A stretch of DNA of 64,000 bases from a virus: positions 1 to 64,000 of IMG/VR virus record IMGVR_UViG_3300044734_000006; one strand, written 5' to 3'. The notes below the pieces were generated by a model. That model did not search any database and was not told the DNA's origin. It saw only the letters and a list, made by a program, of their open reading frames with translations. Made by a program: the position numbers and the translations under genes. Of this stretch, positions 14,480 to 22,183 are shown piece by piece (position 1 is the first letter of the stretch; every line of letters starts with the position of its first letter).

Positions 14480-17400
14480 CTATCCCATCCCGTGCGAGTT
14501 GCCGCCGATTTCGTGCGACGGCGTGGTGTCTGTCTCTGCCGCGGAGTGATCCGGGGCCAAGTCTCTCGTCTCGGCCGTCTCGCGCGCAGGCTCAGGCTCT
14601 GGCGTGTGGTCTGCTACGAGCTCCGTCTCTCTCTCGGGCTCAGCGTCGCGCTCAGGCTTCGCGTCCGCGCCCTCGCGGCTGGCTTCCGGCTCCGGGCGGG
14701 CTTCCTTTGCCTGCTCGCGGTCCTGCTCCTCATCAGCGTCAGGGCGCGACGGTCCATCAGTAGGGCGCTCGTCACCGGCGTTATCCGCGGGCTTGGGGCT
14801 CGGCTCGTGGTCCTGCGCCAGATCGCGTAGGCCATGCCGCTCCAGCACGTCGGGGTCATGGGGCGGGCGCTCTGCTAGCTGCGCGTCGTCGACGCTAGGC
14901 GGTGGCGGCAACTCTGCGTCTTCGGGTCGCGCAAGCCCACGTCTGTGCTCTGGCGCTACGTCGTCCTGCTCTGCTGCGCGGCCCCGTCCGTACACGGGCT
15001 CAGGCAGATCGCGCTCGCCAGCCTGACGCAGGCCCCGCTCGTGCTCTGGCGGTGCGGTGCGTGGACCCTGCCCGCCCAACCTCGCCCACGCCTCGTCAAG
15101 GTTGCGCTCGAACGTCTCGCGGTCCACCGGTAGGCCACGCTCTCGTGCCTCCGCTGCGACCCGTGCCTGTGTGGCGTAGGCGTCGTTCCACCCAGACGGT
15201 GCGGTCGTGCTGACGGGCTCGGCATTCCTTTCCGTGCCCTCGCGCAGCCACGACGTGTCGGTGAGCGGGTTGGGGGAGCTCTGTCGCGGGGCACCCGTGC
15301 TGGCCTGCTGCTCCCACATCGGCGCTGCGTCACGGAGGCGTCCAGACTGCTCACGGCCGACCGGGACCGTCTGCATCTCCCGTAGTGCCGATGCCTCAGT
15401 GATCTGCTGGAGTAGGTCGGGCTCCTGCGAACCAGCCTCGAGCCGCGCACGCTCTGCGGTCGGCAGGCCAGCGTGACCGTTCCCTACCGCTCCCGCCATG
15501 TCCACGATCTCTGCGGTGACGGGCCGGCCGTCCACGCGCGTCACCACGGGCTGCGGTGCATGCTCCGGTGTGGCTGCGATTCCACGGCGCTCCGCGTTGG
15601 CTGCGAACCCGTCGAACCCGTCCCGGCCTACGGCGTCGTGCGCTGGAGTATCCAGCGGCAAGGTGCGGACGTCGGCGACAGGCTGGCTCTCAGGGGTGGC
15701 GACGCGGTCCTGTGTGTGTGCCTGATCGGCGGCAGCCATCCGTGCTGCGCGCTCCTCGCGCTCCGCCGGGGTATGGAGTTCGTCGCGCAGATTCGGCACG
15801 ACCTCGCCGTTCGCCCTACGTATGTCGTTCTCGGTGGTGCCTGGTGGCAGGCCGTTCAGGTCGTCAACCATCCACGCGTCGTTGATTGGGTCAGACCGAC
15901 GCTGCTCGTCCATCCGCTGAGCGAACCGCTCCAACCGGTCGTTGCGGCCCACGTCTGGATCCACCACCGCGATCTGCTCGGCGCTGTGGAGTTCTCTGCG
16001 GAGGCTCCTGTTGACGCCGTTTCCCAGCGCAAGGTCGACATCGGAGTGGGACAGATGCGTGCCGAAGTCACTCTCTCGGTCGATGTCTGAGTAGTCACGC
16101 CGCCGTGCCGCTCCACTGTGCTGGATTACGGTTAGTCCTTCCGCCTCAGCCGCCTCACGGATGCGCTGTGCGGTATCTGGGGTGGCGAATCCTTCCACTG
16201 CCGCGTTCTGGTGAAAGATCGCTCCGGTCGCGCCCACGCTGTTCGCGATGCCTGGCTGCGATCCGTGGGTCACGAATCCGGCCTGGTTCATCCTGACGAG
16301 CGGATCATTGATCAGGGCTGTCTCTGGGTCCGGGTCGGGATGGCCGTTCGGATGTGCGAGATTGCCGGGCAGGAATTGCTCCGCAGTCACCTTGCCAAGG
16401 TGGTTGGTCGTCGTGGCATCGCCCCAGTCGCGGATGACGCGCTGCTCGCGAGCGGGCCTTTCCGCAGCCAACACGTCCGGTACCGACTCCTTCACCAACC
16501 CATGCTGCTTGGCGAGAACGGACGCGGCCGTGCCCTCTTCGTGGCCGTTGATCCTGTCGACTTGCCGTAGTTCCTCAAGCGAAGGCACTCCAACGACCTT
16601 GCCGTCCTTGTCGAGTGCGAGCGTGGAGGTGTTCGTCTCAACCCCACCGCGGAGGAATAGCGAGTTTTCTGCCGCCCTAGCCGCGCGCTGAGCACGCGGA
16701 GAGGCGACGGACTGCGACACGGCGGCTGCGTTGGCCACGGCCTCCTCGCGCTGTATGCCGTCGAGGGACCGTATTCCTCGCTGAACACGCTGCTCCTGAG
16801 CAGGTGTCAGGGTGACAACTCCGGCAGTGTTGCGCTGCGGTGTCCGTGGCTTCCGTCCGCCGACCACGGGCACGCTGGAGCCGAGGGCGTCCGCGATGCT
16901 CGCCACGGAGGGGATGCGGCGTGGCTTGCTGGTAGGGCTCTGTGTGCTGCGGCCGCTGCTCCCGCCTCCTCCCCCGCCGTTTCGCGCTGCGCTGGCCGGT
17001 GGCGTGGCTGCGGTCCTGCTGCGTGCGTCCGGCTTGGGCGGTTGCTTCTCGCCGCATGCGCTGACTACCTTGCCGCCGATGCCGGCGACGAACGACCCGC
17101 CGCCACCCTCGCCGACTTCCAACTCGAACAGATCGCGGACTTGACCCGTCTTCTCTCCACGCTGGTTGCGCAGCCACGAGTGGTTGCCACCACCGCCATG
17201 TCCGCCATCCAGCCGTGCGGCTTGGTACTTGGGCCGGAACGGAGACCAGACGGGGGTGATGTCCGTGCGCTCGCCAAGGGTCTCTGCGACGAGCCGTGCC
17301 CCCGTCACCAAGAACGGTGAAGCGGTCGGCAGCGGCCTCCAGTCCGGGCCGTAGTAGCCCTTCAGCAGCGCACGACGGTGGTCCTCATCCATTCCCAGCG

Positions 17401-18727
17401 CCCATGGCGGGACCGTCTTGGTGTGCGGCTTGTCGCCGAAGTGCTCCGCAAGCCACTTCGCCTGAGCCTGATCGCGCCCCTCGAACGTGACGCCGCCGCC
17501 CTTATCCTCGCGTCCCGTCCAGCCCGTGAGATGCTGGCGGATGGCTTGTGCCTCTCGCCGATCGGTGGCCTTGATCGTGATGCGGTCACCGTTTATGGTT
17601 CCGCTGCGCAGGTAGTTACCGACGAGATGCCACTCCTCGGGCGAATCCGGCGCGCCTGCGGGGATCGGAAGCGGATCGAAGTGCGTCGGCGTGGCCCACT
17701 CGTGGATCTTCGGGTTGAGCAGTCTCGGCGCCACCCATGCCGGCGATCCGTCCTTCTGACGCACCAACACGGGGTGACTGTCCGATGCCTCGATCGGTGG
17801 ATGACCGTCGCCCGAGATGCGCGCAGTCGGTCCCTTGTGCCTGTGTGACTTGGTGACCTTAGCCCACCGGCCGTTGTGGTCGACGACTTGGTCACCCTGG
17901 CGCACGTCCTCGATGAACACGATCCCGCGATCGGTCACCACGGGCGTTCCCTTGGGGAACCCCTCGGGCTTGCGCTTTCCGGGGTTAGGGATGTGTGTGG
18001 TGGCGGGGGCGGCGTTGGATTGGGTTGGCACAGACGTACCTTCATGAGCGATGGCGCTTTGCTCTTGCAGTCCGCGCCTTTGGGCTTCGTCGTAATGGCG
18101 TCTCTTCAGTTTCTCGGCTCGGTGGTATGCCTTCCAGCCAGTGCGCTGAGCGCGTTTGTCATCACTGTGTGCTCCAGCCCACCACTCATTTTTGAGGCGA
18201 ATGATCTCGGCCTGAGTTGCGGCGTCGGGAGGTGGTAGCAACTCCTCGCGGTGCTCGTCCTCTAGTTCGTCAATCTGGCGCTGGAACTTCCGGTCGGCTG
18301 CATGCTTGTGGGCCAGCGCCATGGCAACGTCGCGGTCGCCATCGATGACGGCCCAGTAGAAGCGCATTTCGGGTGGAGCAGATGGTCCACGCCAAGGGTC
18401 TTCGCCACGCTGGACGGCGGCGGCGATGTCCTGTACCGCGGGGTGATCCGTTACGGCGTCCACAAGCTCGTGCGTCCACACTGCGCCCTCGTTGTCACTG
18501 AGTTCGAACCCTTGCTGTACACGCTCCCACGCATCGGGTTTGGGCGATGGAGCCTGAGCGTGGACGTCCTTGGCGTCCGTCCGGGCGTCCTCGGAACCCT
18601 CGCCGAACAGAGAGTCGACATAACGTGCATTACGCGCAGCCGCGAGTAGACGATCAACTCGCTGTTCAAGGCGCCGACGCTCGGCAACTTGCTCGAACAG
18701 TTCGTCGCTACCGCTATGGCTGGCCAT
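14480..18727 (-). CDS. 1415-residue protein with an internal degenerate intein/Hint module
   Basis: Residues 1-230 are charged helical segments. Residues 256-558 are an intein-like insert (separate entry). Residues 560-640 are Gly/Ser/Pro linkers, 640-1000 a mixed region with 'EGTAASVLAKQHGL' and 'AAEAEGLTVIQHSGAARRRD', and 1000-1415 a very acidic, Pro/Glu/Arg-rich tail typical of disordered proteins. No signal peptide, transmembrane helix, HUH relaxase motif or toxin active site was recognised. Position between membrane microproteins, a protease and the coupling ATPase suggests a large structural or transferred (secreted/virion) protein. Protein identity is open. Confidence 0.75.
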   Translation of the reverse strand: MASHSGSDELFEQVAERRRLEQRVDRLLAAARNARYVDSLFGEGSEDARTDAKDVHAQAPSPKPDAWERVQQGFELSDNEGAVWTHELVDAVTDHPAVQDIAAAVQRGEDPWRGPSAPPEMRFYWAVIDGDRDVAMALAHKHAADRKFQRQIDELEDEHREELLPPPDAATQAEIIRLKNEWWAGAHSDDKRAQRTGWKAYHRAEKLKRRHYDEAQRRGLQEQSAIAHEGTSVPTQSNAAPATTHIPNPGKRKPEGFPKGTPVVTDRGIVFIEDVRQGDQVVDHNGRWAKVTKSHRHKGPTARISGDGHPPIEASDSHPVLVRQKDGSPAWVAPRLLNPKIHEWATPTHFDPLPIPAGAPDSPEEWHLVGNYLRSGTINGDRITIKATDRREAQAIRQHLTGWTGREDKGGGVTFEGRDQAQAKWLAEHFGDKPHTKTVPPWALGMDEDHRRALLKGYYGPDWRPLPTASPFLVTGARLVAETLGERTDITPVWSPFRPKYQAARLDGGHGGGGNHSWLRNQRGEKTGQVRDLFELEVGEGGGGSFVAGIGGKVVSACGEKQPPKPDARSRTAATPPASAARNGGGGGGSSGRSTQSPTSKPRRIPSVASIADALGSSVPVVGGRKPRTPQRNTAGVVTLTPAQEQRVQRGIRSLDGIQREEAVANAAAVSQSVASPRAQRAARAAENSLFLRGGVETNTSTLALDKDGKVVGVPSLEELRQVDRINGHEEGTAASVLAKQHGLVKESVPDVLAAERPAREQRVIRDWGDATTTNHLGKVTAEQFLPGNLAHPNGHPDPDPETALINDPLVRMNQAGFVTHGSQPGIANSVGATGAIFHQNAAVEGFATPDTAQRIREAAEAEGLTVIQHSGAARRRDYSDIDRESDFGTHLSHSDVDLALGNGVNRSLRRELHSAEQIAVVDPDVGRNDRLERFAQRMDEQRRSDPINDAWMVDDLNGLPPGTTENDIRRANGEVVPNLRDELHTPAEREERAARMAAADQAHTQDRVATPESQPVADVRTLPLDTPAHDAVGRDGFDGFAANAERRGIAATPEHAPQPVVTRVDGRPVTAEIVDMAGAVGNGHAGLPTAERARLEAGSQEPDLLQQITEASALREMQTVPVGREQSGRLRDAAPMWEQQASTGAPRQSSPNPLTDTSWLREGTERNAEPVSTTAPSGWNDAYATQARVAAEARERGLPVDRETFERNLDEAWARLGGQGPRTAPPEHERGLRQAGERDLPEPVYGRGRAAEQDDVAPEHRRGLARPEDAELPPPPSVDDAQLAERPPHDPDVLERHGLRDLAQDHEPSPKPADNAGDERPTDGPSRPDADEEQDREQAKEARPEPEASREGADAKPERDAEPERETELVADHTPEPEPARETAETRDLAPDHSAAETDTTPSHEIGGNSHGMG
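17054..17962 (-). other. Degenerate intein with LAGLIDADG-like endonuclease remnant
   Basis: Block A-like 'GFPKGTPVVTDRGIVFIEDV' has Gly where the catalytic Cys1 should be. Block B is 'EASDSHPVLV' with its His. A DOD-type endonuclease follows: 'WHLVGNYLRSGTINGDRITI' and 'HRRALLKGYYGPDW', both acidic residues of the active sites changed or doubtful. Block F 'DLFELEVGEGGGGSFVAGIG' and block G 'KVVSAC' keep the +1 Cys but replace the penultimate His-Asn by Ser-Ala. Known splicing chemistry needs the terminal Asn, so splicing is unlikely. Confidence 0.72.
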
Positions 18728-18739
18728 CTAAGTCCCCTG

Positions 18740-18847
18740 TCAGTGGTGGTGATGCAGGGGGATGACGCCGGTCACCAGACCGGAGAGGATCAGTGTCACC
18801 ACCAGCATGAGCATGGGGTGTTTGCCGAACGCGATACCAAAGAGCAC
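18740..18847 (-). CDS. Membrane microprotein ending in four histidines (35 aa)
   Basis: GTG start with GGGAG 7-11 nt upstream. One transmembrane helix ('MLMLVVTLILSGLVTGVI') and the tail PLHHHH. Ends 12 nt before the 1415-residue gene. A small integral membrane subunit is the likely role. Confidence 0.6.
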   Translation of the reverse strand: MLFGIAFGKHPMLMLVVTLILSGLVTGVIPLHHHH

Positions 18848-18859
18848 CCGAGTTCTCCC

Positions 18860-19039
18860 TTAGTAGTGGCCGTGGAGCCCAAATGTGTAGACGCCATACA
18901 CGCCGAACATGATGAACATGGCGCTGATCACGACGGTCGGGATGACCTTCTGGCGGATCCCCTCCCTCATCGTGCCGAACCACCACCATGCGATGTAGGC
19001 ACCCATGACCGCGAAGACGAGGTCTGGTACGCGTTCCAC
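18860..19039 (-). CDS. Two-helix membrane microprotein (59 aa)
   Basis: GTG start directly after the upstream stop. Two hydrophobic segments, 'LVFAVMGAYIAWWWFG' and 'VIPTVVISAMFIMFGVYGV', separated by a short charged loop (REGIRQK). The topology recalls VirB2/VirB3-like or holin-like small subunits, without sequence support for either. Confidence 0.65.
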   Translation of the reverse strand: MERVPDLVFAVMGAYIAWWWFGTMREGIRQKVIPTVVISAMFIMFGVYGVYTFGLHGHY

Positions 19040-19111
19040 CTAGACCCCTCCGCACCCACGGACGATGTAGAAGACAATCGCGAGCGGCGCACCGATCCGG
19101 GCACAGCTCAC
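19040..19111 (-). CDS. Possible membrane microprotein (23 aa)
   Basis: GTGA overlap with the upstream gene and stop touching the next GTG. One short hydrophobic helix ('APLAIVFYIVRG'). Confidence 0.4.
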   Translation of the reverse strand: MSCARIGAPLAIVFYIVRGCGGV

Positions 19112-19314
19112 AGCGGGTAGATCCCGTGCGCGAAGTGGAACACGGTGACCACGAGGAAGGCGGCCACCAAGGCATGCCACCAACTCGCTCGCCTCATGGC
19201 CTCGAAGATCCCCCACACCACGCAGAGGTTGGCGAGCCAGATGTAGGAGAGGAAGACGGAACCGAAGGCCACACCGGGCTGAGCGACTGCGGCGAGGAGG
19301 AGGGTACTGGTCAT
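19108..19314 (-). CDS. Two-helix membrane microprotein (68 aa)
   Basis: Starts MTSTLLLAAVAQPG; helices at 'FGSVFLSYIWLANLCVVWG' and 'WWHALVAAFLVVTVFHFAHG'. Overlaps its neighbours by 4 nt at both ends, so it belongs to the same translationally coupled chain of membrane microproteins. Confidence 0.68.
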   Translation of the reverse strand: MTSTLLLAAVAQPGVAFGSVFLSYIWLANLCVVWGIFEAMRRASWWHALVAAFLVVTVFHFAHGIYPL

Positions 19315-19568
19315 GGCGTGGTCTCCCCGTCAAATACCGCGTCCATGATCCTCACCACGTTGCGCGGTCGGTACTTGCCGTCAGATGGGCGCGGCAGATA
19401 GGCGTACTGATGGCGCCAGCGGCCATGCACGGCGACCTGTCTCCACTCGCCGAGCCGTGGATGGCAGTTCCCGGGCCGTCGCCACGTTCTGACTCGGGCG
19501 CAGTCGCTCACCTCGTAGTCGGGAGCCCACGGGATCGGTAGCCAGCGCTCCTCGGTCTCGTCGGTCAT
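19311..19568 (-). CDS. NUMOD4-type DNA-binding protein (85 aa)
   Basis: The ATG at 19568 overlaps the upstream stop. 'ERWLPIPWAPDYEVSDCARV' then 'RTWRR' matches the NUMOD4 motif normally found at the N-terminus of HNH homing endonucleases ('W+PI.GYE..YEVSN.GRVRS'). The HNH catalytic part is missing, so it is either a stand-alone DNA-binding remnant or a trimmed homing gene. Confidence 0.7.
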   Translation of the reverse strand: MTDETEERWLPIPWAPDYEVSDCARVRTWRRPGNCHPRLGEWRQVAVHGRWRHQYAYLPRPSDGKYRPRNVVRIMDAVFDGETTP

Positions 19569-19975
19569 CGCCGAGCCATGAGCAGTGCGGCGATCAGCAG
19601 GCACCCGTGGTGGAGAGCCTGATCAGCTTGGTATGGACCGTTCACCGGGGTGGACATCTCTGCGAATCCCGCCGAGCCCGTGTGTCGCAGCAGCCAGCGC
19701 ACCGACCATCTCCGGTCGATGAACGCGTGCGTGGCGCTCGAGAACATCATGCCGACCAGCAGAGCCCGCAGGTTGCAGCGCATCCCCGTGGCTGCGAGCA
19801 CCGCACCGACCGCCACCGCCTGCGTGGCCTGATAGCCAGCAACGTGCCCGGCCATGGCGCGCCAACTCTGCGCCTTGCGCACGGCTTGATGGTCGGTCTG
19901 AACGAGGTGGTCACCCACGTTGTGCGCGGCCCATAGCGTGGGGAGCAGCGCGGCGAACCTCAGCGCATCAGTCAT
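19565..19975 (-). CDS. DUF3307-like membrane protein (136 aa)
   Basis: The opening 'LLPTLWAAHNVGDHLVQTDH' followed by 'QAVRKAQSW' fits the DUF3307 pattern (H..AD..LQ....K). Four weak hydrophobic segments follow, with 'MFSSATHAFIDRRWSVRWLL' in the middle. DUF3307 proteins are uncharacterised membrane proteins common in phages and bacteria. Confidence 0.65.
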   Translation of the reverse strand: MTDALRFAALLPTLWAAHNVGDHLVQTDHQAVRKAQSWRAMAGHVAGYQATQAVAVGAVLAATGMRCNLRALLVGMMFSSATHAFIDRRWSVRWLLRHTGSAGFAEMSTPVNGPYQADQALHHGCLLIAALLMARR

Positions 19976-20331
19976 CGCTCGCTGCCATACTTACGAATGG
20001 GGCGCGTTCGGTTGACCCTTCGTGGAACGTACTCACCGAGCCGGTTGCGTACCCAGCCCGTGGCGCTGACACCAGTAACCTCGGAGGACTGCTGCATGAG
20101 GTCGACGAGTACGGAGCGGTCGGTACCACGCATTTCATGCACGGTGTTCGCATACCTGCCCTGCCGTTGCCAGAGCTTCCATCCGATCTGATGCATCCCC
20201 TTGCCGAGGCTCGCGAACTTCAACATAGGGCTGATCGCCCAGCCGTCCTCGCCGATCTGATCCCATGTGCTGATGATGGTCTCGTCTGCGGGCGATGCGT
20301 TCATCGTGGATCCTCCGCCCTCGGCAGTCAT
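19972..20331 (-). CDS. Unknown protein (119 aa; or 110 aa from 20304)
   Basis: Two starts compete: ATG 20331, overlapping the 47-codon frame upstream, and ATG 20304 with GGAGGA 7 nt upstream. The protein has 'KFASLGKGMHQIGWKLWQRQ' and a basic C-terminus. No family recognised. First clear gene of the minus-strand 8.8-20.5 kb block. Confidence 0.65.
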   Translation of the reverse strand: MTAEGGGSTMNASPADETIISTWDQIGEDGWAISPMLKFASLGKGMHQIGWKLWQRQGRYANTVHEMRGTDRSVLVDLMQQSSEVTGVSATGWVRNRLGEYVPRRVNRTRPIRKYGSER

Positions 20332-20471
20332 CTACTCATCCCCGAAGCGGTGGGCCCGGCGGCCAAGTGCAGATCTGAGTAACGCCGCCGGGCCACCGCC
20401 ATGAGAGAACGCGCGGGAGAGGGTTGCACTGCTGGTGCGCCTACGGGGAGGGAGTTGTGTCGCGCGTCCAT
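20328..20471 (-). CDS. Possible small basic protein (47 aa)
   Basis: ATG at 20471 opens a 47-codon frame that ends with an ATGA overlap to the next gene. Its codon content is Pro/Ala/Arg-rich and not distinctive. Confidence 0.3.
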   Translation of the reverse strand: MDARHNSLPVGAPAVQPSPARSLMAVARRRYSDLHLAAGPTASGMSR

Positions 20472-20480
20472 GTTGGAGGT

Positions 20481-20486
20481 AGTCTA
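20481..20486 (-). promoter_or_regulatory. Putative -10 element for the minus-strand 8.8-20.5 kb block
   Basis: TAGACT on the minus strand, 9 nt before the ATG at 20471. It is the best candidate for the promoter of this operon; no clear -35. Confidence 0.35.
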
Positions 20487-20522
20487 GCACGACGGCGGTC
20501 CGATGGCGTGCCATTCCCATGA

Positions 20523-20528
20523 TACGAT
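20523..20528 (+). promoter_or_regulatory. Leaderless promoter (TACGAT)
   Basis: TACGAT followed by 7 nt and the GTG at 20536, placing the transcript start on the start codon. Directly upstream is GCCATTCCCATG, related to the palindrome in the 36-bp promoters at 22764 and 28201. Confidence 0.5.
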
Positions 20529-20535
20529 GGAGGGC

Positions 20536-21426
20536 GTGATCGAAGTTAGCAAGACGTGGTCACTTGTGCCATGCAAGTTTCGTCCTGGAGTTTCAAGGGA
20601 GCGAGGAGTCCACGCCCAGGAGGCGCGGGCTGGCAAGTATCGCGGCGCCCATGTCTGGGCTTGGATGGATGCCAACGGCGGTGTGCCGCCTCCTAAGGGC
20701 ATGTGCGTGTGCCATCACTGCGATGTTCCGCCCTGCATAGAAGCTGAGCACCTGTTCCTCGGTACATACGCTGACAACACCCATGATGCGCAGGCCAAGG
20801 GGCGGATGCCTATCCGCGCACCGCGCCACGTAGCGCGTCGTGCTGGAACACAAACCTATGTTCGGAGTATCGCGATGCTACGATCGCCCACCGACCCGCC
20901 ACTCGACCACCAAGAGAGCGCCGATGAGCCCGTTCGACGTGATCCAGCCGATCTCGCAGACGTGAGCCCTCCAACCGACCCGCACCAGCCCAGAGCGCGT
21001 AGTGTCCACTGGCCTGACGAACTTCACGTCTATGTTGCGGCCGTGGCTCGGGAGGGTGAGGTCCAGGGGTACACGCGGGCCGAGTTCAACATCTCCACCG
21101 TGGCGCGTGAGGCCCTGCATCGTCTCCGTGATCGCCTAGAGGAACCCGCCACAGCAGCCGCTGCCATCATCCGAAGCTGGCGAAAGGATGACGATGGTAC
21201 GGCGCCGCCCCCGTCCAAGGCTCGCAGTGTGTGGTGGGACGACGAGCAGCACGGGTGGCTCGAGGACGTCGTCCGCGAAGGGAAGCGTGCCGGCAGCAAG
21301 GCGTTCAACATCAGCGTGGTGGTCCGCGAGGCGCTGTACCGGTTCCGTGCCCGCTACCCGGAGCCTGCCAAGGCCGCCGAGGCGATCATCCGGGGCTGGG
21401 AGCGAGAGGCGAAGCGCGAAGGCTAG
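20536..21426 (+). CDS. HNH endonuclease fused to two tandem copies of a DNA-binding-like domain
   Basis: About 296 residues. The first third is an HNH_3-type endonuclease: 'GAHVWAWMDANGGVPPPKGM' then 'CVCHHCDVPPCIEAEHLFLG' with 'TYADNTHDAQAKGR'. The rest carries two copies of a 60-residue unit: 'ARSVHWPDELHVYVAAVARE' with 'EFNISTVAREALHRLRDRL', and 'ARSVWWDDEQHGWLEDVVRE' with 'AFNISVVVREALYRFRARY'. The strand followed by two helices resembles a ribbon-helix-helix fold. The start is uncertain (GTG 20536 by promoter spacing; ATG 20527 or 20503 possible). Likely a homing-type endonuclease. Confidence 0.75.
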   Translation: MIEVSKTWSLVPCKFRPGVSRERGVHAQEARAGKYRGAHVWAWMDANGGVPPPKGMCVCHHCDVPPCIEAEHLFLGTYADNTHDAQAKGRMPIRAPRHVARRAGTQTYVRSIAMLRSPTDPPLDHQESADEPVRRDPADLADVSPPTDPHQPRARSVHWPDELHVYVAAVAREGEVQGYTRAEFNISTVAREALHRLRDRLEEPATAAAAIIRSWRKDDDGTAPPPSKARSVWWDDEQHGWLEDVVREGKRAGSKAFNISVVVREALYRFRARYPEPAKAAEAIIRGWEREAKREG

Positions 21427-21428
21427 GC

Positions 21429-21443
21429 GTATCCTTTGGATAC
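21429..21443. promoter_or_regulatory. Palindrome GTATCCTTTGGATAC (stoperator-like site 1)
   Basis: Perfect 6-bp arms with a 3-bp centre, between the ends of two converging genes. The same palindrome with other centre bases lies at 41287 and 59015. Confidence 0.55.
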
Positions 21444-21459
21444 TGCGGCCCGGTCTCCG

Positions 21460-21534
21460 CTACCTCGTGAGGCCGAAGACTACGAGAAGGAAGATGACGA
21501 CGAGCAGCAAAAGCACCCCGGCCTGACTGCTCAT
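21460..21534 (-). CDS. Membrane microprotein (24 aa)
   Basis: MSSQAGVLLLLVVIFLLVVF...; almost entirely one transmembrane helix. Weak ribosome site; probably real because the hydrophobic frame is clean and the gene sits in a minus-strand series. Confidence 0.45.
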   Translation of the reverse strand: MSSQAGVLLLLVVIFLLVVFGLTR

Positions 21535-21569
21535 CGGTCCACCGGCGACATCGGCGAACACTCGGCTAC

Positions 21570-21737
21570 TCACGCCTGACGCCTCGGCACGAACGCCCAG
21601 AACCACAACGCCAGTATCACGACCATGGTGAGCCCGGTCGCCCAGCCCAGCGGGGAGATGTAGACGGCAGCGCAGGCGACCACTCCGGCACCTACGCCGA
21701 GATCCGAGACGGTCACGCACGGCTGGCTGCGGATCAT
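21570..21737 (-). CDS. Two-helix membrane protein (55 aa)
   Basis: ATG at 21737 (MIRSQPC...). Helices 'VGAGVVACAAVYISPLGWAT' and 'LTMVVILALWFWAFV'. Function unknown. Confidence 0.5.
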   Translation of the reverse strand: MIRSQPCVTVSDLGVGAGVVACAAVYISPLGWATGLTMVVILALWFWAFVPRRQA

Positions 21738-21741
21738 CGGT

Positions 21742-21954
21742 TCACGTGGGCTGTTCGGTGGCAGCCATCGTACCGCCGTGACTGTGTGGACCACGAACGT
21801 GGCAACCAACCATCACGCACCGATCACCGTCGATTATGCGCCATTCCGGAGCGTAGCGGTCTAGCAGTGCCTCTAGTTCGGCGATGCGGCCGAGGGCGCA
21901 CTCGTGCTCGGCCATCGTAACGTGCGTGCTGAACTCACCCACGGTCGTGCTCAT
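21742..21954 (-). CDS. Small Cys/His-rich protein (70 aa)
   Basis: Starts at ATG 21954 (MSTTVGEF...), overlapping the previous gene end. A short coiled coil ('ECALGRIAELEALLDRYA') is followed by 'CVMVGCHVRGPHSHGG', possibly a metal site. Unknown. Confidence 0.5.
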   Translation of the reverse strand: MSTTVGEFSTHVTMAEHECALGRIAELEALLDRYAPEWRIIDGDRCVMVGCHVRGPHSHGGTMAATEQPT

Positions 21955-22183
21955 GAGAACGCTCACTATCAGGAGTTCCGCGCACGATATCCTCCCATGT
22001 CCATCCCTGCGCCGCCTTGCAGCCGGGACACAGAATACCCCGTGTCGCGTCGTACTCGTGTGTGAAGCTACAGTCGGTCAGGTCGTGTGTGCAGACGGCC
22101 CGTAGCGGGTGAACGTAGTCCCTCACGCCCTGTGGCTCGCGGAGATGCCACTCGTGCCTGACCGTGTCGAGGTAGAACGTCAT
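21935..22183 (-). CDS. Small zinc-binding-like protein (82 aa)
   Basis: MTFYLDTVRHEWHLREPQG...; His/Cys pairs 'AVCTHDLTDCSFTHEY' and 'GILCPGCKAAQGW'. Start overlaps the upstream stop. Unknown family. Confidence 0.55.
   Translation of the reverse strand: MTFYLDTVRHEWHLREPQGVRDYVHPLRAVCTHDLTDCSFTHEYDATRGILCPGCKAAQGWTWEDIVRGTPDSERSHEHDRG

Noticed and set aside
14480-18727. Giant protein as a conjugative relaxase (TraI/MobA)
   Set aside because: No HUH histidine triad or relaxase tyrosine motif could be found, and no helicase motifs.
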